Positions 26,175 through 34,733 of a DNA stretch of 64,000 bases are shown piece after piece. Position 1 is the stretch's first letter. Every line of letters starts with the position of its first letter. The notes below the pieces were generated by a model. It saw only the letters and a list, made by a program, of their open reading frames with translations. It was not told where the DNA came from and did no database searches. Where the stretch lies: contig NZ_JACDUR010000012.1 of NCBI RefSeq assembly GCF_013761175.1, forward strand, positions 62,001 to 126,000, in the 5' to 3' direction. A program made the position numbers and the translations under genes. The stretch is from Nonomuraea soli. Its GTDB lineage: Bacteria > Actinomycetota > Actinomycetes > Streptosporangiales > Streptosporangiaceae.

Positions 26175-28403
26175 TCAAATTCGGCTGACCCAATTCTCGT
26201 AATGGGCATGTGCCATCTTCGTGGCCCGCTCTTCCGCGCCCGGCGCGACCGGCTCGGCGAGCGCGGGTTCGAGCGCCTCCGCCATGCCCGCCACGAACAG
26301 CTCCCCCGCCGGGGTCAGCGCGCCGGACTCGGCCAGCGTGTCCAGCGCCCTGCCGGTCTGCGCCCGCCACCGCGCGAACTCGACCTCGCCGGGCTCGGGC
26401 ACGGTGTGCCGGTGGCCGCGCCAGAACTCGGTGACCGCCAGGTGCGCGTAGGTGCCCTGCAGCAGGCCCTCGAACGGGCGCGGGTCAGGGCGCCACGGGG
26501 CGTAGAACAGCCGCCGCTCCCCCGCGTCGAACAGGTCGGCGGCGTCGAGCAGGGCGCCCAGCTTGACGTGCTGGAACTCGTGGATGAGCAGCAGCGCCAG
26601 CAGCGCGGGGTCATCGGGCAGCGCCGCGGCGACCGCTCCGAAGGCGTGCCGCGCGGCCGAGCTGATCTCGCCGCCGTCCGACGGTGCCGCCAGCGGCATC
26701 ACGACGCGCAGGCCCGATTCCAGGGCGCCGCGATACCTCGGGAACTCGGTCTCGATCAGGCGGGCGGCGGCGGCGAACGCCTCGCGCCACCGTGTGCTCG
26801 CCTCGTCGTCCAGGCGGGGCTCCGGGTCGTGGCCGTGGCAGTCGCGATACGGGTCGAGATCCTCCAGCACCACCGTGTCGCTCAACCGGCGCAGCGGCTC
26901 CTCGACCTCGCCGGGTTCCGGAACGGCCAGCCGTACGCCGTCGCGGGCCGGGACCGCGCCCAGGGTGGGCAGGTAGGCCCGGCCGTCGCGGGCCGCGACC
27001 TCGATCTGCGCCCGGACTCCCGCGTGCGCGGCCGCCGCGGCGGCGATGTTGCCCAGGTAACCGGCGTGCGAGGAGTCGGCCAGGCACGAGGTCGCCCACA
27101 CACGCAGGTAGGGATGGTCCAGGACGCGCCTGACCGCCTCCGGGTGCGTGGCGTCGAGGTGGGTGAGCAGCTCCCACGCCTCGGGGTGGTGGCCGCCGGC
27201 GGCCTTCACCAGGGCACGGCCGATGGAACGCTCGATCCCGGCCAGCACCTCCACGTCGGCGGCGTCGCCGTACCCACGGGAGAGCGCCTCGAAGGTGCGG
27301 GCGGGCAGCGCATGGGTGGGCACGGTGGCACTCCGCACGTAGGTAATGAGGTCGAGCAGGTCGGGGCAGTAGACGCTGGGGTTGGCGAAGCCGCTGCCGC
27401 TCTTGAAGCGGTGGGCGTACAGGCCGCCGCCGCAGGTGCCGACGACCGGGCAGGCCCGGCACGTGTCGGAGAGCGAGGCCAGGCCGAGCTGCCTGGCGGC
27501 GATCCCGGCGTGCGCCGCCACCTCGTCGAGGTCGTGGCGGAAGACGTCGAGCTGGGTGGCGGGTGCGCCGTCGTAGGCGACCTTGAGCGAGTCGGCCTGC
27601 TCGTAACCGCCGTCGGTCTCGATCACGACCAGGTCCTTGGCGTCGAGGCCGAGGGACTCCGTCAGGCTGCTGCCGCCGCGTGAGGTGCGCACGATCGAGC
27701 TGAAGGTCCGGATCGGCAGCCGCCCGCCGTCGGCGCGCCAGGCGTCGAAGACGGCCTCCAGCCAGGCGGCGTAGGCGTTGGGCACCGGGCGCGGCGGCGG
27801 GGTGTCCCACGTGGCGTGGGGCAGCAGGAAGTCGACCGCGGGCGGCTCGAAGCCCTTGAGCGCCTCGTAGACGGCGATCGGATCGTTGCGGACGTCGATC
27901 GTGCACAGCAGCCCGGCGTACAGGCCCGTGCCGCGCAGCAGGCCGAGCGCGCGGACCACCCGGTCGTAGCTGGAGCGGCCGTCGGCGTAGCGCCGGTGAC
28001 GGTCGTTGGACGCGCGGTCGCCGTCGACGGAGACGCCCACCAGGACGTGGTGGCGCTCGAAGACGTCGAGATAGGCCTTGCTCAGCAGGACGCCGTTGGT
28101 GTGGATCTTCAGCTCGAGCTCGCACTCGAGGCCCTGCCGGAAGGCCCGCGCGATCTCGTCGAGCCGTCCGGGCCCGGCCAGCAGCGGCTCGCCGCCGTGC
28201 AGGATGACGTGGACCCGGTCGAGGCCGTGGCGTTTGACGTGTTCGGCGACGCGCAGCACGCTCTGGTCGAGAACCTCCGGCGTGATGACCTTCGGTTTGC
28301 TCGACCACGAGGTGTCGGCGGCCTCGTAGACGTAGCAGTGGTCACAGGCTAGATCACACCTGGTGTGAACTTTGAGGATGAACTGCCGGAACGGCCGCGC
28401 CAT
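26175..28403 (-). CDS. fxsB: FxsB: radical SAM/SPASM maturase fused to HExxH domain
   Basis: A 742-residue fusion. Residues 1-370 are a radical SAM/SPASM enzyme: CDLACDHCYVYE gives the CxxxCxxC cluster motif (Cys16, 20, 23), LHGGEPLL follows, and a Cys-rich SPASM region (CRACPVVGTC and a later Cys, about 310-345) binds auxiliary clusters. The C-terminal half carries LLLIHEFQHVKL, an intact HExxH (His608, Glu609, His612). From the literature as I recall it, FxsB enzymes join Phe to the Ser two residues on as a three-residue cyclophane, and HExxH domains in such systems can act as 2-oxoglutarate peptide hydroxylases. The start follows fxsA by 23 bases. Confidence 0.93.
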   Translation of the reverse strand: MARPFRQFILKVHTRCDLACDHCYVYEAADTSWSSKPKVITPEVLDQSVLRVAEHVKRHGLDRVHVILHGGEPLLAGPGRLDEIARAFRQGLECELELKIHTNGVLLSKAYLDVFERHHVLVGVSVDGDRASNDRHRRYADGRSSYDRVVRALGLLRGTGLYAGLLCTIDVRNDPIAVYEALKGFEPPAVDFLLPHATWDTPPPRPVPNAYAAWLEAVFDAWRADGGRLPIRTFSSIVRTSRGGSSLTESLGLDAKDLVVIETDGGYEQADSLKVAYDGAPATQLDVFRHDLDEVAAHAGIAARQLGLASLSDTCRACPVVGTCGGGLYAHRFKSGSGFANPSVYCPDLLDLITYVRSATVPTHALPARTFEALSRGYGDAADVEVLAGIERSIGRALVKAAGGHHPEAWELLTHLDATHPEAVRRVLDHPYLRVWATSCLADSSHAGYLGNIAAAAAAHAGVRAQIEVAARDGRAYLPTLGAVPARDGVRLAVPEPGEVEEPLRRLSDTVVLEDLDPYRDCHGHDPEPRLDDEASTRWREAFAAAARLIETEFPRYRGALESGLRVVMPLAAPSDGGEISSAARHAFGAVAAALPDDPALLALLLIHEFQHVKLGALLDAADLFDAGERRLFYAPWRPDPRPFEGLLQGTYAHLAVTEFWRGHRHTVPEPGEVEFARWRAQTGRALDTLAESGALTPAGELFVAGMAEALEPALAEPVAPGAEERATKMAHAHYENWVSRI

Positions 28404-28426
28404 CCCCCAACGGTAATGCTCCGCGG

Positions 28427-28585
28427 CTAGATGGAGGAGTTGAACGCGGTGATATCGAGCCGGTCGACCGTCCGTGGGGCGATGCGGCGCAGGATCTCGT
28501 CGATGTCTTCTTGCAGGACCTCGGCCAGGGCGACCTCCGAGAGGTCGGGCACTGCCGACTGGGGGAGCGCTTCGGTGATGCTCAT
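28427..28585 (-). CDS. fxsA: FxsA: FxSxx-COOH RiPP precursor peptide
   Basis: A 52-residue peptide gene directly upstream of fxsB. It starts MSITEALPQSAVPDLSEVAL, has an acidic helical leader with a VLQEDIDEILRRIAP segment, and ends Phe-Asn-Ser-Ser-Ile at the C-terminus, matching the FxSxx-COOH signature exactly. Phe48 and Ser50 would be the residues crosslinked by FxsB. GGGGTGG precedes the ATG at 28585. High third-position G/C is present even in this short frame. Size, position, leader and terminal motif together make the call strong although the gene is short. Confidence 0.92.
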   Translation of the reverse strand: MSITEALPQSAVPDLSEVALAEVLQEDIDEILRRIAPRTVDRLDITAFNSSI

Positions 28586-28664
28586 TTCAACAACCACCCC
28601 ATCTGTCGGCTGGCGCCGTCATGCCCCGAACACTGTCTTCCTATCATCCGCTCGGGGGGCACAA

Positions 28665-28679
28665 TTACCCTTTGGGTAA
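28665..28679. promoter_or_regulatory. Dyad upstream of fxsA
   Basis: TTACCC-TTT-GGGTAA is a perfect 6-3-6 inverted repeat in the gap between divergent fxsA and an acetyltransferase gene. It is AT-richer than its surroundings and lies 80 bases upstream of fxsA, where a promoter-proximal operator could sit. No regulator gene adjoins it, so the binding protein is unknown. Confidence 0.45.
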
Positions 28680-28718
28680 CAGTGTCCTATTGCTTTTCCG
28701 AGAGGCGGCACCAGTTTT

Positions 28719-29501
28719 ATGTATCACCGAGAAGTACGCAAACTGGCTGCTCGGCGTTCACTCGGCCCTGGGGAAATCGCCGCAACGTGGGGGCTGCACG
28801 AGCATCCCGGCGAGCTCCCCCACCGCATCAACAACAACGACGGAACCGCCTGGATCTGGGGGGAGGAATCCGGAATCTCCATCACCGGCCGCTTCGGCAA
28901 CGCCTTCGACGTGTTCGCCGCGCGGACGACGGAGGAGATGATCGAGCACGCCTTCCAGATGACAGCCGCCGGTACGGCGGAGCCGTACATCCTGACCGAC
29001 GTCGTCGACGACGACCACGAGCGGATCGCCCTGCTGGAGCGGCTCGGCTTCGAGCGCTTCCGCGTCTGGGACCACGTCAACTCGATCGAGCTGAGCGAGG
29101 TCGACGTGCCCGCCGCCGCCCGCGAGGCGACGCCCGACGACGCACCCGGCATCGCCGACGCGCTGGAGGGCGCCTTCGGTGAGCGGCGCGAGTGGTTCTG
29201 GGAGCGCGCCGCGGTCGGCGTCGCCGACGACGGGACGATCGGGGCGGTCACGTTCTTCTGGACCGACCCGGTCAACAAGGTCGGCCACTTCGAACCCGTC
29301 GGCACCCACCCCGCCCACCAGCGGCGCGGCCTGGCCAGGGCCGCGATGCTGCACGGCATGCGCGAGCTGCGCGCGGCGGGGATGACCTCGGCGACGGTCA
29401 ACCACAACGCCGAGAACCTCCCCGCCGCCGCGCTCTACCGGTCGCTCGGCTTCCGCGTCACCAACGAGACGTACGGCTACCGCCGGCCGCGCGAGAACTG
29501 A
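28719..29501 (+). CDS. GNAT family N-acetyltransferase
   Basis: A 260-residue protein with a C-terminal GNAT fold. The acetyl-CoA motif is VGTHPAHQRRGLARAAML, preceded by GAVTFFWTDPVNKVGHFEPV and followed by NHNAENLPAAALYRSLGFRV. The first 125 residues look like a degenerate first GNAT lobe. The substrate is unknown. ATG 28719 has a GAGG a little far upstream, so the exact start is moderately certain. It is divergent from the fxs operon and may share its promoter region. Confidence 0.85.
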   Translation: MYHREVRKLAARRSLGPGEIAATWGLHEHPGELPHRINNNDGTAWIWGEESGISITGRFGNAFDVFAARTTEEMIEHAFQMTAAGTAEPYILTDVVDDDHERIALLERLGFERFRVWDHVNSIELSEVDVPAAAREATPDDAPGIADALEGAFGERREWFWERAAVGVADDGTIGAVTFFWTDPVNKVGHFEPVGTHPAHQRRGLARAAMLHGMRELRAAGMTSATVNHNAENLPAAALYRSLGFRVTNETYGYRRPREN

Positions 29502-29519
29502 GGCCCGCCGCGGCGGCCC

Positions 29520-30701
29520 TCATGTCGTCGCCAGCGCCATCGTCGGCGACATCCGGGCGGCCCGCATGGCCGGGTAGATCCCCGCGATCGTCCCGATGAG
29601 CAGCGTCGCCCCGATCGCCCCGCCGATCGCCCACGGCGGGACGATCGGCGGCCAGTCCCTGCTGAGGGCGTAGCCGCCGGTCGCCAGGGTGCCGAGCAGC
29701 GCGCCCACGACCCCGCCCAGCGCCGACAGCAGCAGCGACTCGGCCAGGAACTGCACGCGGATCTGCCCCCTGGTCGCCCCGAGCGAGCGGCGCAGGCCGA
29801 TCTCCTTGCGCCGCTCCAGGACCGAGATGACCATGGTGTTGGCCACCCCGACCCCGCCCACGAGCAGGGCCACAGCCCCCAGCCCGAGCAGCAGGTTGGT
29901 GAACGCGCCCGCGGCGGCGGCCTTGGCTGCCAGGCCGTCGGAGGGCCGGCTGACCTCGACCTCCTCGGGGTTCTCCGGGTTCACCGTCTGCGGCAGGATC
30001 GCCCGCACCGCCTCCACCGAGGCGTCGGTGGAGCGCTCGTAGATGGTCGTGGCGTGCCCGTCGAAGTCCAGGAACCTCTCGGCGGCGGGGAAGCCGACGA
30101 GCGCGGACCTTTCGATCTCGGGGGCGAGCGTCATCGGGCCGAGGATGCCGATGACGCTGAACCAGCGGTCGCCCATCCACACCCTCACCCCCGTGCGGGT
30201 GATGCCCAGCCGTTTGGCCGCCTCGGAACCGAGCACGACCGCCGGCTGACGCTCGGTCGCCGCGTTGAGCCAGGTGCCGTGCCGTACCTCGCCCTCCAGG
30301 GTCTTGAGCAGCTCGGCGGAGGCGGCCTGGACGGTGATGCCGCCGGTGACCGCTTCGGGGATACGGTCGGTGCGCCGCACGCTGGCGTCGACCACGCCGG
30401 TGGCGGCGGCGGTCTGCACCGGGCCGATGCGCTCGACCATCTCCAGGGCCTTGACCGGCAGTTTGGCCTCCTCGCCGAACATGGTCTGGCCGGGGCCGAC
30501 GGTCAGCAGGTTGGTGCCGAGCCGGTCGAGCTGGCGCAGCAGCTGCTCACGTGACGACGACGAGATGCCGATCACCGCGATCATCGTGGCGATGCCGATC
30601 GCGATGCCGAGCGCCGACAGGAAGACCCGCGTGGGCCTGGTGCGCAGGCCGACCGCTCCGACCCGGAGTACGTCCCTGGCCGACAGGCGCGCCGGCTTCA
30701 C
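29520..30701 (-). CDS. ABC transporter permease, MacB/FtsX type
   Basis: A 393-residue permease with one N-terminal membrane helix (VFLSALGIAIGIATMIAVIG), a large extracytoplasmic MacB core domain (about 45-260) and three C-terminal helices around LLLGLGAVALLVGGVGVANT, LLLSALGGVVGALLGTLA and AIGATLLIGTIAGIYPAMRA. The RRKEIGLRRSLGATRGQI loop is the usual coupling motif. GTG 30701 overlaps the ATPase stop by four bases. With the adaptor and ATPase it forms a MacAB-like export system; the cargo is unknown. Confidence 0.92.
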   Translation of the reverse strand: MKPARLSARDVLRVGAVGLRTRPTRVFLSALGIAIGIATMIAVIGISSSSREQLLRQLDRLGTNLLTVGPGQTMFGEEAKLPVKALEMVERIGPVQTAAATGVVDASVRRTDRIPEAVTGGITVQAASAELLKTLEGEVRHGTWLNAATERQPAVVLGSEAAKRLGITRTGVRVWMGDRWFSVIGILGPMTLAPEIERSALVGFPAAERFLDFDGHATTIYERSTDASVEAVRAILPQTVNPENPEEVEVSRPSDGLAAKAAAAGAFTNLLLGLGAVALLVGGVGVANTMVISVLERRKEIGLRRSLGATRGQIRVQFLAESLLLSALGGVVGALLGTLATGGYALSRDWPPIVPPWAIGGAIGATLLIGTIAGIYPAMRAARMSPTMALATT

Positions 30702-31351
30702 GTGAGCCGCCCGTCGCGCATGCGGACCTGGCGCGGGCACCACTCGGCGATGTCGTTGTCGTGCGTGATGATCGCGATCGTGGTGCCCGCGTCGTTGAGG
30801 TCCTTGAGCACTTTCAGCACCTCGGCGCCCGAGGCGGTGTCGAGGTTGCCGGTCGGCTCGTCGGCCAGCAGCAGCGGCGGGTCGCCCACCACCGCCCTGG
30901 CCACCGCGACCCGCTGCTGCTCGCCGCCCGACATCTGGTTGGGCTTGTGGTCGAGCCGGTGGCCCAGCCCGACCCGCTCCAGCGCCTTCCTGGCCCTCCT
31001 GCGGCGTTCGCGCAGGGGCGCGCCGCTGTAGAGCATGCCGTCGGCGACGTTGTCGAGCGCGGTGACGCCGGGCGACAGATGGAACTGCTGGAAGACGAAG
31101 CCCAGGTGCCGGGCACGCAGCGCCGACAGCTGGCGGTCGGTCAGCTTGGCCACGTCGTGGCCGGCGATGCGCACGGTCCCGGACGTCGGCCGGTCGAGGG
31201 TGCCGATCATGTGGAGCATGGTCGACTTGCCCGAACCCGACGGCCCGACGATGGCCAGCAGCTCACCCGGCTCGACCTCCAGGTCCACACCGCGCAGCGC
31301 CTGGACCTGGCCGTTGTAGACCTTGGTCACCTCTCTCAGCTCGATGATCAT
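30698..31351 (-). CDS. ABC transporter ATP-binding protein, MacB/LolD type
   Basis: A 217-residue ATPase with Walker A GPSGSGKST, Q-loop FVFQQFHL, signature MSGGEQQRVAVARAVV, Walker B LLLADEPTGNLD and switch His in IAIITHDND. Sequence and size match ATPases that serve MacB/FtsX permeases. It overlaps the adaptor gene upstream and the permease gene downstream by four bases each, so expression is tightly coupled. Confidence 0.95.
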   Translation of the reverse strand: MIIELREVTKVYNGQVQALRGVDLEVEPGELLAIVGPSGSGKSTMLHMIGTLDRPTSGTVRIAGHDVAKLTDRQLSALRARHLGFVFQQFHLSPGVTALDNVADGMLYSGAPLRERRRRARKALERVGLGHRLDHKPNQMSGGEQQRVAVARAVVGDPPLLLADEPTGNLDTASGAEVLKVLKDLNDAGTTIAIITHDNDIAEWCPRQVRMRDGRLT

Positions 31352-32382
31352 GTGCTTGGCACCCCGACCTTCATGCCCTCCTTCAGATCGCCCTTCACCT
31401 CGACGAACCCGCTGCCGAAGGCGCCCGTCTTCACCGGCACGATCCGCGTGGCCCCACCCTCGACCACCTCCACGCCGAAACCGCCCTCGCGCAGCGCGAG
31501 CAGAGCCTCGACCGGTACGGCGAGCACGTCCTCGTGCTTCTCGCTCTGCAGCTCGACCTCGACCGGCGCGTGGTCGAGACGCGTCTTCGGCTTCTTGGTG
31601 AGCGTGATCTCGACGTCGATCGTGGTGGTCTGGTTGTCGCGTTCGCCGGTGACCTCGGCGACCGTGCCGACCTCGGTGATGCGGCCCGCGACCGTCTCGC
31701 CGCCCGGCAGCTCCACCGACACCTTCGAGCCCTTCCTGGCCAGGGCCTGGTCCGAGGCGTCCAGGTCCATGTGGACCTGGAGCTTGGTGCCGCTGACCGC
31801 CAGCGCCTTCTGACCCGGCCGCACCTTGTCGCCCCTGGCCGCGGCCACCTCCTTGACCCGCACGGCCGCCGGCAGGAAGACCACCTCGGCCGCGGTGACG
31901 CGACCGTTCTCCTCCAGGCCGCGGTCCTCCTGCCACTCCTTGATCGCGGCATAGGTCGAATACGTGAACTCGTCGTCCACCGTCACGTCGTAGCCGAGGG
32001 CCTTCAGGTTGCGTTCGAGCTGCCTGACGTCGGGGCCGTCACCGACACCCCAGTACAGGTCGCGGTAGAGGGGCAGCTCGCCGTACATCAGGGTGACCGG
32101 CTTGCGGTCCACCTTCAGCAGGCTCTGGCCCCGCTTGACGACCTTGCCCTGATCGGGCGCCCAGGTGACGGTGCCCGACGCCTCGATGGCGATCTGCTGC
32201 TCGTCGGCGTAGATCAGCTCGCCGTCGACCGTCTGGGTGTCGACCAGGTCGCGCCGCTCGACCGTCGCGGTCGCGGGAACCTCCGCCTGGGGCTCGGCGG
32301 CCGGCGCGGGCTGGTTGAGCAGGACGAACGCCGCCCCGCCGCCGATCACGAGCGCGGCCAGGACCAGGAGGCCGGCCTTCAT
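31348..32382 (-). CDS. Periplasmic adaptor (membrane fusion) protein with peptidoglycan-binding domain
   Basis: A 344-residue HlyD/MacA-like adaptor. One N-terminal membrane anchor (LLVLAALVIGGGAAFVLL) leads to a lipoyl-like beta domain (IAIEASGTVTWAPDQGKVVK). A PG_binding_1 insertion follows (VRQLERNLKALGYDVTVDDE), then barrel segments including LAVPVEALLALREGG. This hybrid of adaptor and wall-binding domain is characteristic of Gram-positive MacAB-like systems, where the adaptor faces the wall rather than an outer membrane. It overlaps both neighbouring genes by four bases. Confidence 0.9.
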   Translation of the reverse strand: MKAGLLVLAALVIGGGAAFVLLNQPAPAAEPQAEVPATATVERRDLVDTQTVDGELIYADEQQIAIEASGTVTWAPDQGKVVKRGQSLLKVDRKPVTLMYGELPLYRDLYWGVGDGPDVRQLERNLKALGYDVTVDDEFTYSTYAAIKEWQEDRGLEENGRVTAAEVVFLPAAVRVKEVAAARGDKVRPGQKALAVSGTKLQVHMDLDASDQALARKGSKVSVELPGGETVAGRITEVGTVAEVTGERDNQTTTIDVEITLTKKPKTRLDHAPVEVELQSEKHEDVLAVPVEALLALREGGFGVEVVEGGATRIVPVKTGAFGSGFVEVKGDLKEGMKVGVPST

Positions 32383-32885
32383 GATCCCTGACCCTCCGGC
32401 CCGAACTCCTTGCAGGCGGCCTGCGCCTCGTCGACCTTCTTCGGGTCGGTGCCCTGCGGGACGTTGATCTCGATCCGGCCGTCGGCCGACGGGTCCTTCA
32501 TCGGGATGCCGTGCTCGCGCATGCACTGGGCGAACTTGAGCATGCGGTCGCGCTCCTCGGCTGGGATGCCCTGGCTCCGGTCGCCGATGGCGCCGTCCAT
32601 GAGGTGCTGGCAGGCCTTCTGCGCCTTCTCCATCTTCTCGCGGTCACCGGGACCGCCCTTCATCATGATCCGGCCGTTCTTGGGGTCCTCCATCTGCACG
32701 CCGTTCTCGCGCATGCACTGGGCGAACTTGAGCGCCGCCGCGTCGCGGTCGACGGTGGCCGACGGGGAGGCCGACGGCTGGGCCGTTCCTCCGCTCGCGC
32801 TGGCGACTCCGGTCTCGGTGGGTGCGCCCCCGCAGGCGGCGACGGACATGGCCAGCATCAGGGCCGGCAGGATGAGCTTTCTCAT
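32379..32885 (-). CDS. Lipoprotein with duplicated FAQCMRExG motif
   Basis: A 168-residue secreted lipoprotein. MRKLILPALMLAMSVAAC is a lipoprotein signal with lipobox cysteine 18. A Ser/Pro-rich linker precedes two related units: LKFAQCMRENGVQMEDP and LKFAQCMREHGIPMKDP, each with a Cys and each followed by a helix ending in another Cys (KACQHL, AACKEF). One disulphide per repeat is likely. It is the first gene of the export operon and is divergent from a two-component system. The function is unknown; signal sensing or substrate presentation to the exporter is inference. Confidence 0.85.
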   Translation of the reverse strand: MRKLILPALMLAMSVAACGGAPTETGVASASGGTAQPSASPSATVDRDAAALKFAQCMRENGVQMEDPKNGRIMMKGGPGDREKMEKAQKACQHLMDGAIGDRSQGIPAEERDRMLKFAQCMREHGIPMKDPSADGRIEINVPQGTDPKKVDEAQAACKEFGPEGQGS

Positions 32886-32973
32886 GGCGGCAACTGTCGG
32901 GCGGGCCGCGCTAAACGCGGATAAGGCGTCTGGCTTATCGGCGTCTAACACTTCTCACGGCACCCTCAGAGGC

Positions 32974-33615
32974 ATGCGAGTGCTGGTGGTGGAGGACGAG
33001 GAACAGATGGCCGACGCCATCGCCCGCGGATTGCGGCTGCACGCGATGGCCGTCGACGTCGCCTACGACGGTCAGGAGGCGCTGGAGCGCGCCTCCTACG
33101 TCGACTACGACGTGGTCGTGCTCGACCGCGACCTGCCCGAGGTGCACGGCGACGAGGTCTGCGCCTCGCTGAACGGCAGCACGCGGGTGCTCATGCTCAC
33201 CGCCGCCGGCCAGGTGCGCGACCGGGTGCAGGGGCTCGGGCTCGGCGCCGACGACTACCTGGCCAAGCCTTTCGTCTTCGCCGAGCTGGTCGCCCGCGTC
33301 CGCACCCTCGGGCGCAGAATCGTGCGCGACGTCCCGGTGCTGGTGGAGCGGCGCGGCATCGTGCTCGACCCCGCCAGGCGCACCGTCATGCGCGGCCCGC
33401 GCGAGGTGGTGCTCAACCGCAAGGAGTTCGACCTGCTGCGGGTGCTGATGGAGGCGTCCGGGTCGCTGGTCAGCTCCGCCGACCTGCGGCGCCGCGTGTG
33501 GGACGAGTTCGCCGTCGAGAGCGGGGTGCTGCGGGTGACCATGACCTCGCTGCGCCGCAAGCTGGGCGCGCCCGCCGTGATCGAGAACGAGCCGGGGAAG
33601 GGCTACCGGCTGTGA
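32974..33615 (+). CDS. OmpR family response regulator
   Basis: A 213-residue regulator with a receiver domain (MRVLVVEDEEQMADAIARGL; phosphoacceptor Asp in VVVLDRDLPEVHG; Lys in YLAKPF) and a C-terminal winged helix (VVLNRKEFDLLRVLM; VTMTSLRRKLGAPAVIENEP). ATG 32974 follows an AGAGG. It is divergent from the lipoprotein/export operon, 88 bases away, and overlaps the kinase gene by four bases. Control of the export operon is the natural inference. GATAAG and CTTATC flank 8 bases within the shared gap. Confidence 0.94.
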   Translation: MRVLVVEDEEQMADAIARGLRLHAMAVDVAYDGQEALERASYVDYDVVVLDRDLPEVHGDEVCASLNGSTRVLMLTAAGQVRDRVQGLGLGADDYLAKPFVFAELVARVRTLGRRIVRDVPVLVERRGIVLDPARRTVMRGPREVVLNRKEFDLLRVLMEASGSLVSSADLRRRVWDEFAVESGVLRVTMTSLRRKLGAPAVIENEPGKGYRL

Positions 33616-34733
33616 AGCGGCTCGGGCTGCGCATGCGGCTGACGCTGATCTACGGCGGGCTGTTCTTCCTGGCCGGATCGGTGCTCGTGTGGTTCACCTA
33701 CCTGTCCAACAGCCGGTCGCTGAACGTGCGCATCGTGGGCAAGTTCACCGGCACCCCGCCCACCGGGCCGGAAGTGGACCGGTTCTATGTCAACGACGCC
33801 ATGCAGGGCCTGGAGCAGAGCGCCCTCAACGTCCAGAACGACATGCTGCGCACCTCGATCATCATCCTGGTGGCGGTGGGACTGGTGGCGCTGATCATCG
33901 GCTACTTCGTCGCCGACCGGGCCCTGCGCCCGCTGGAGCGCGTCACCGAGACCGCGCAACGGCTCTCGGAGAGCAACCTGCACGAGCGGATCGGACTGCG
34001 AGGGCCCGCCGACGAGGTAAAGAAGCTCGCCGACACCTTCGACGCGATGCTGGACCGGCTGCACCGGGTCTTCGACAACCAGCGGCGCTTCATCGCCAAC
34101 GCCTCCCACGAGCTGCGCACCCCGCTCGCGATCAACCGGACCGTCCTGGAGGTCGCGCTCGAGGAGCCGGAGGTCTCCGAGGACCTGCGGGTGCTCGCCC
34201 GCTCGCTGCTCGGCACCAACGCCCGCTACGAGCGCCTGATCGAAGGACTGCTCCTGCTGGCCGAGTCGTCGGAAGAACTCGCGGTGCGCAAACCCGTCGA
34301 CCTGTCCCAGATCGTCAGGACCGCCCTCGCCGACGTGCCGCTCCGCTCCGCCGAAGTGACGGCGGAACTGCCCGCCGTCATGGTCGACGGCGACCCGCTG
34401 CTGCTGGAGAGGTGCGTCTTCAACCTGCTGGAGAACGCCGCCAAGTACAACGTCAAGCACGGGCACATCTGGGTCGCCGTCGGCCTCGACGGCTCGCTCC
34501 GCGTCGAGAACACCGGCCCCGCCGTACCTCCCTACGAGGTCGACGACCTGTTCGAGCCCTTCAGACGTGGCCACGGCGACCGGGTGCGCTCGGCCCGCGG
34601 TTCGGGGCTCGGGCTCTCGATCGTGCGGGCCATCGTCGAGGCCCACGGCGGCACGGTCGTGGCCGTGGCCCGCCCCGCGGGCGGCCTCGCCGTGACCGTA
34701 CGGCTCACGCCAGCGGGATCAGGTAGTGGATGA
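33612..34733 (+). CDS. OmpR-type sensor histidine kinase
   Basis: A 373-residue kinase with two membrane helices (LTLIYGGLFFLAGSVLVWFT and SIIILVAVGLVALIIGYFV) around a short extracytoplasmic loop, a HAMP domain (RALRPLERVTETAQRLSE), the H-box FIANASHELRTPLAINR, N-box NLLENAAKYN and G2-box RGSGLGLSIV. The G1 box reads VENTGPAVPP rather than the usual Asp-x-Gly-x-Gly, which may affect nucleotide handling. GTG 33612 overlaps the regulator stop. Its 3' end overlaps a convergent acetyltransferase gene by 29 bases. Confidence 0.93.
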   Translation: MKRLGLRMRLTLIYGGLFFLAGSVLVWFTYLSNSRSLNVRIVGKFTGTPPTGPEVDRFYVNDAMQGLEQSALNVQNDMLRTSIIILVAVGLVALIIGYFVADRALRPLERVTETAQRLSESNLHERIGLRGPADEVKKLADTFDAMLDRLHRVFDNQRRFIANASHELRTPLAINRTVLEVALEEPEVSEDLRVLARSLLGTNARYERLIEGLLLLAESSEELAVRKPVDLSQIVRTALADVPLRSAEVTAELPAVMVDGDPLLLERCVFNLLENAAKYNVKHGHIWVAVGLDGSLRVENTGPAVPPYEVDDLFEPFRRGHGDRVRSARGSGLGLSIVRAIVEAHGGTVVAVARPAGGLAVTVRLTPAGSGSG

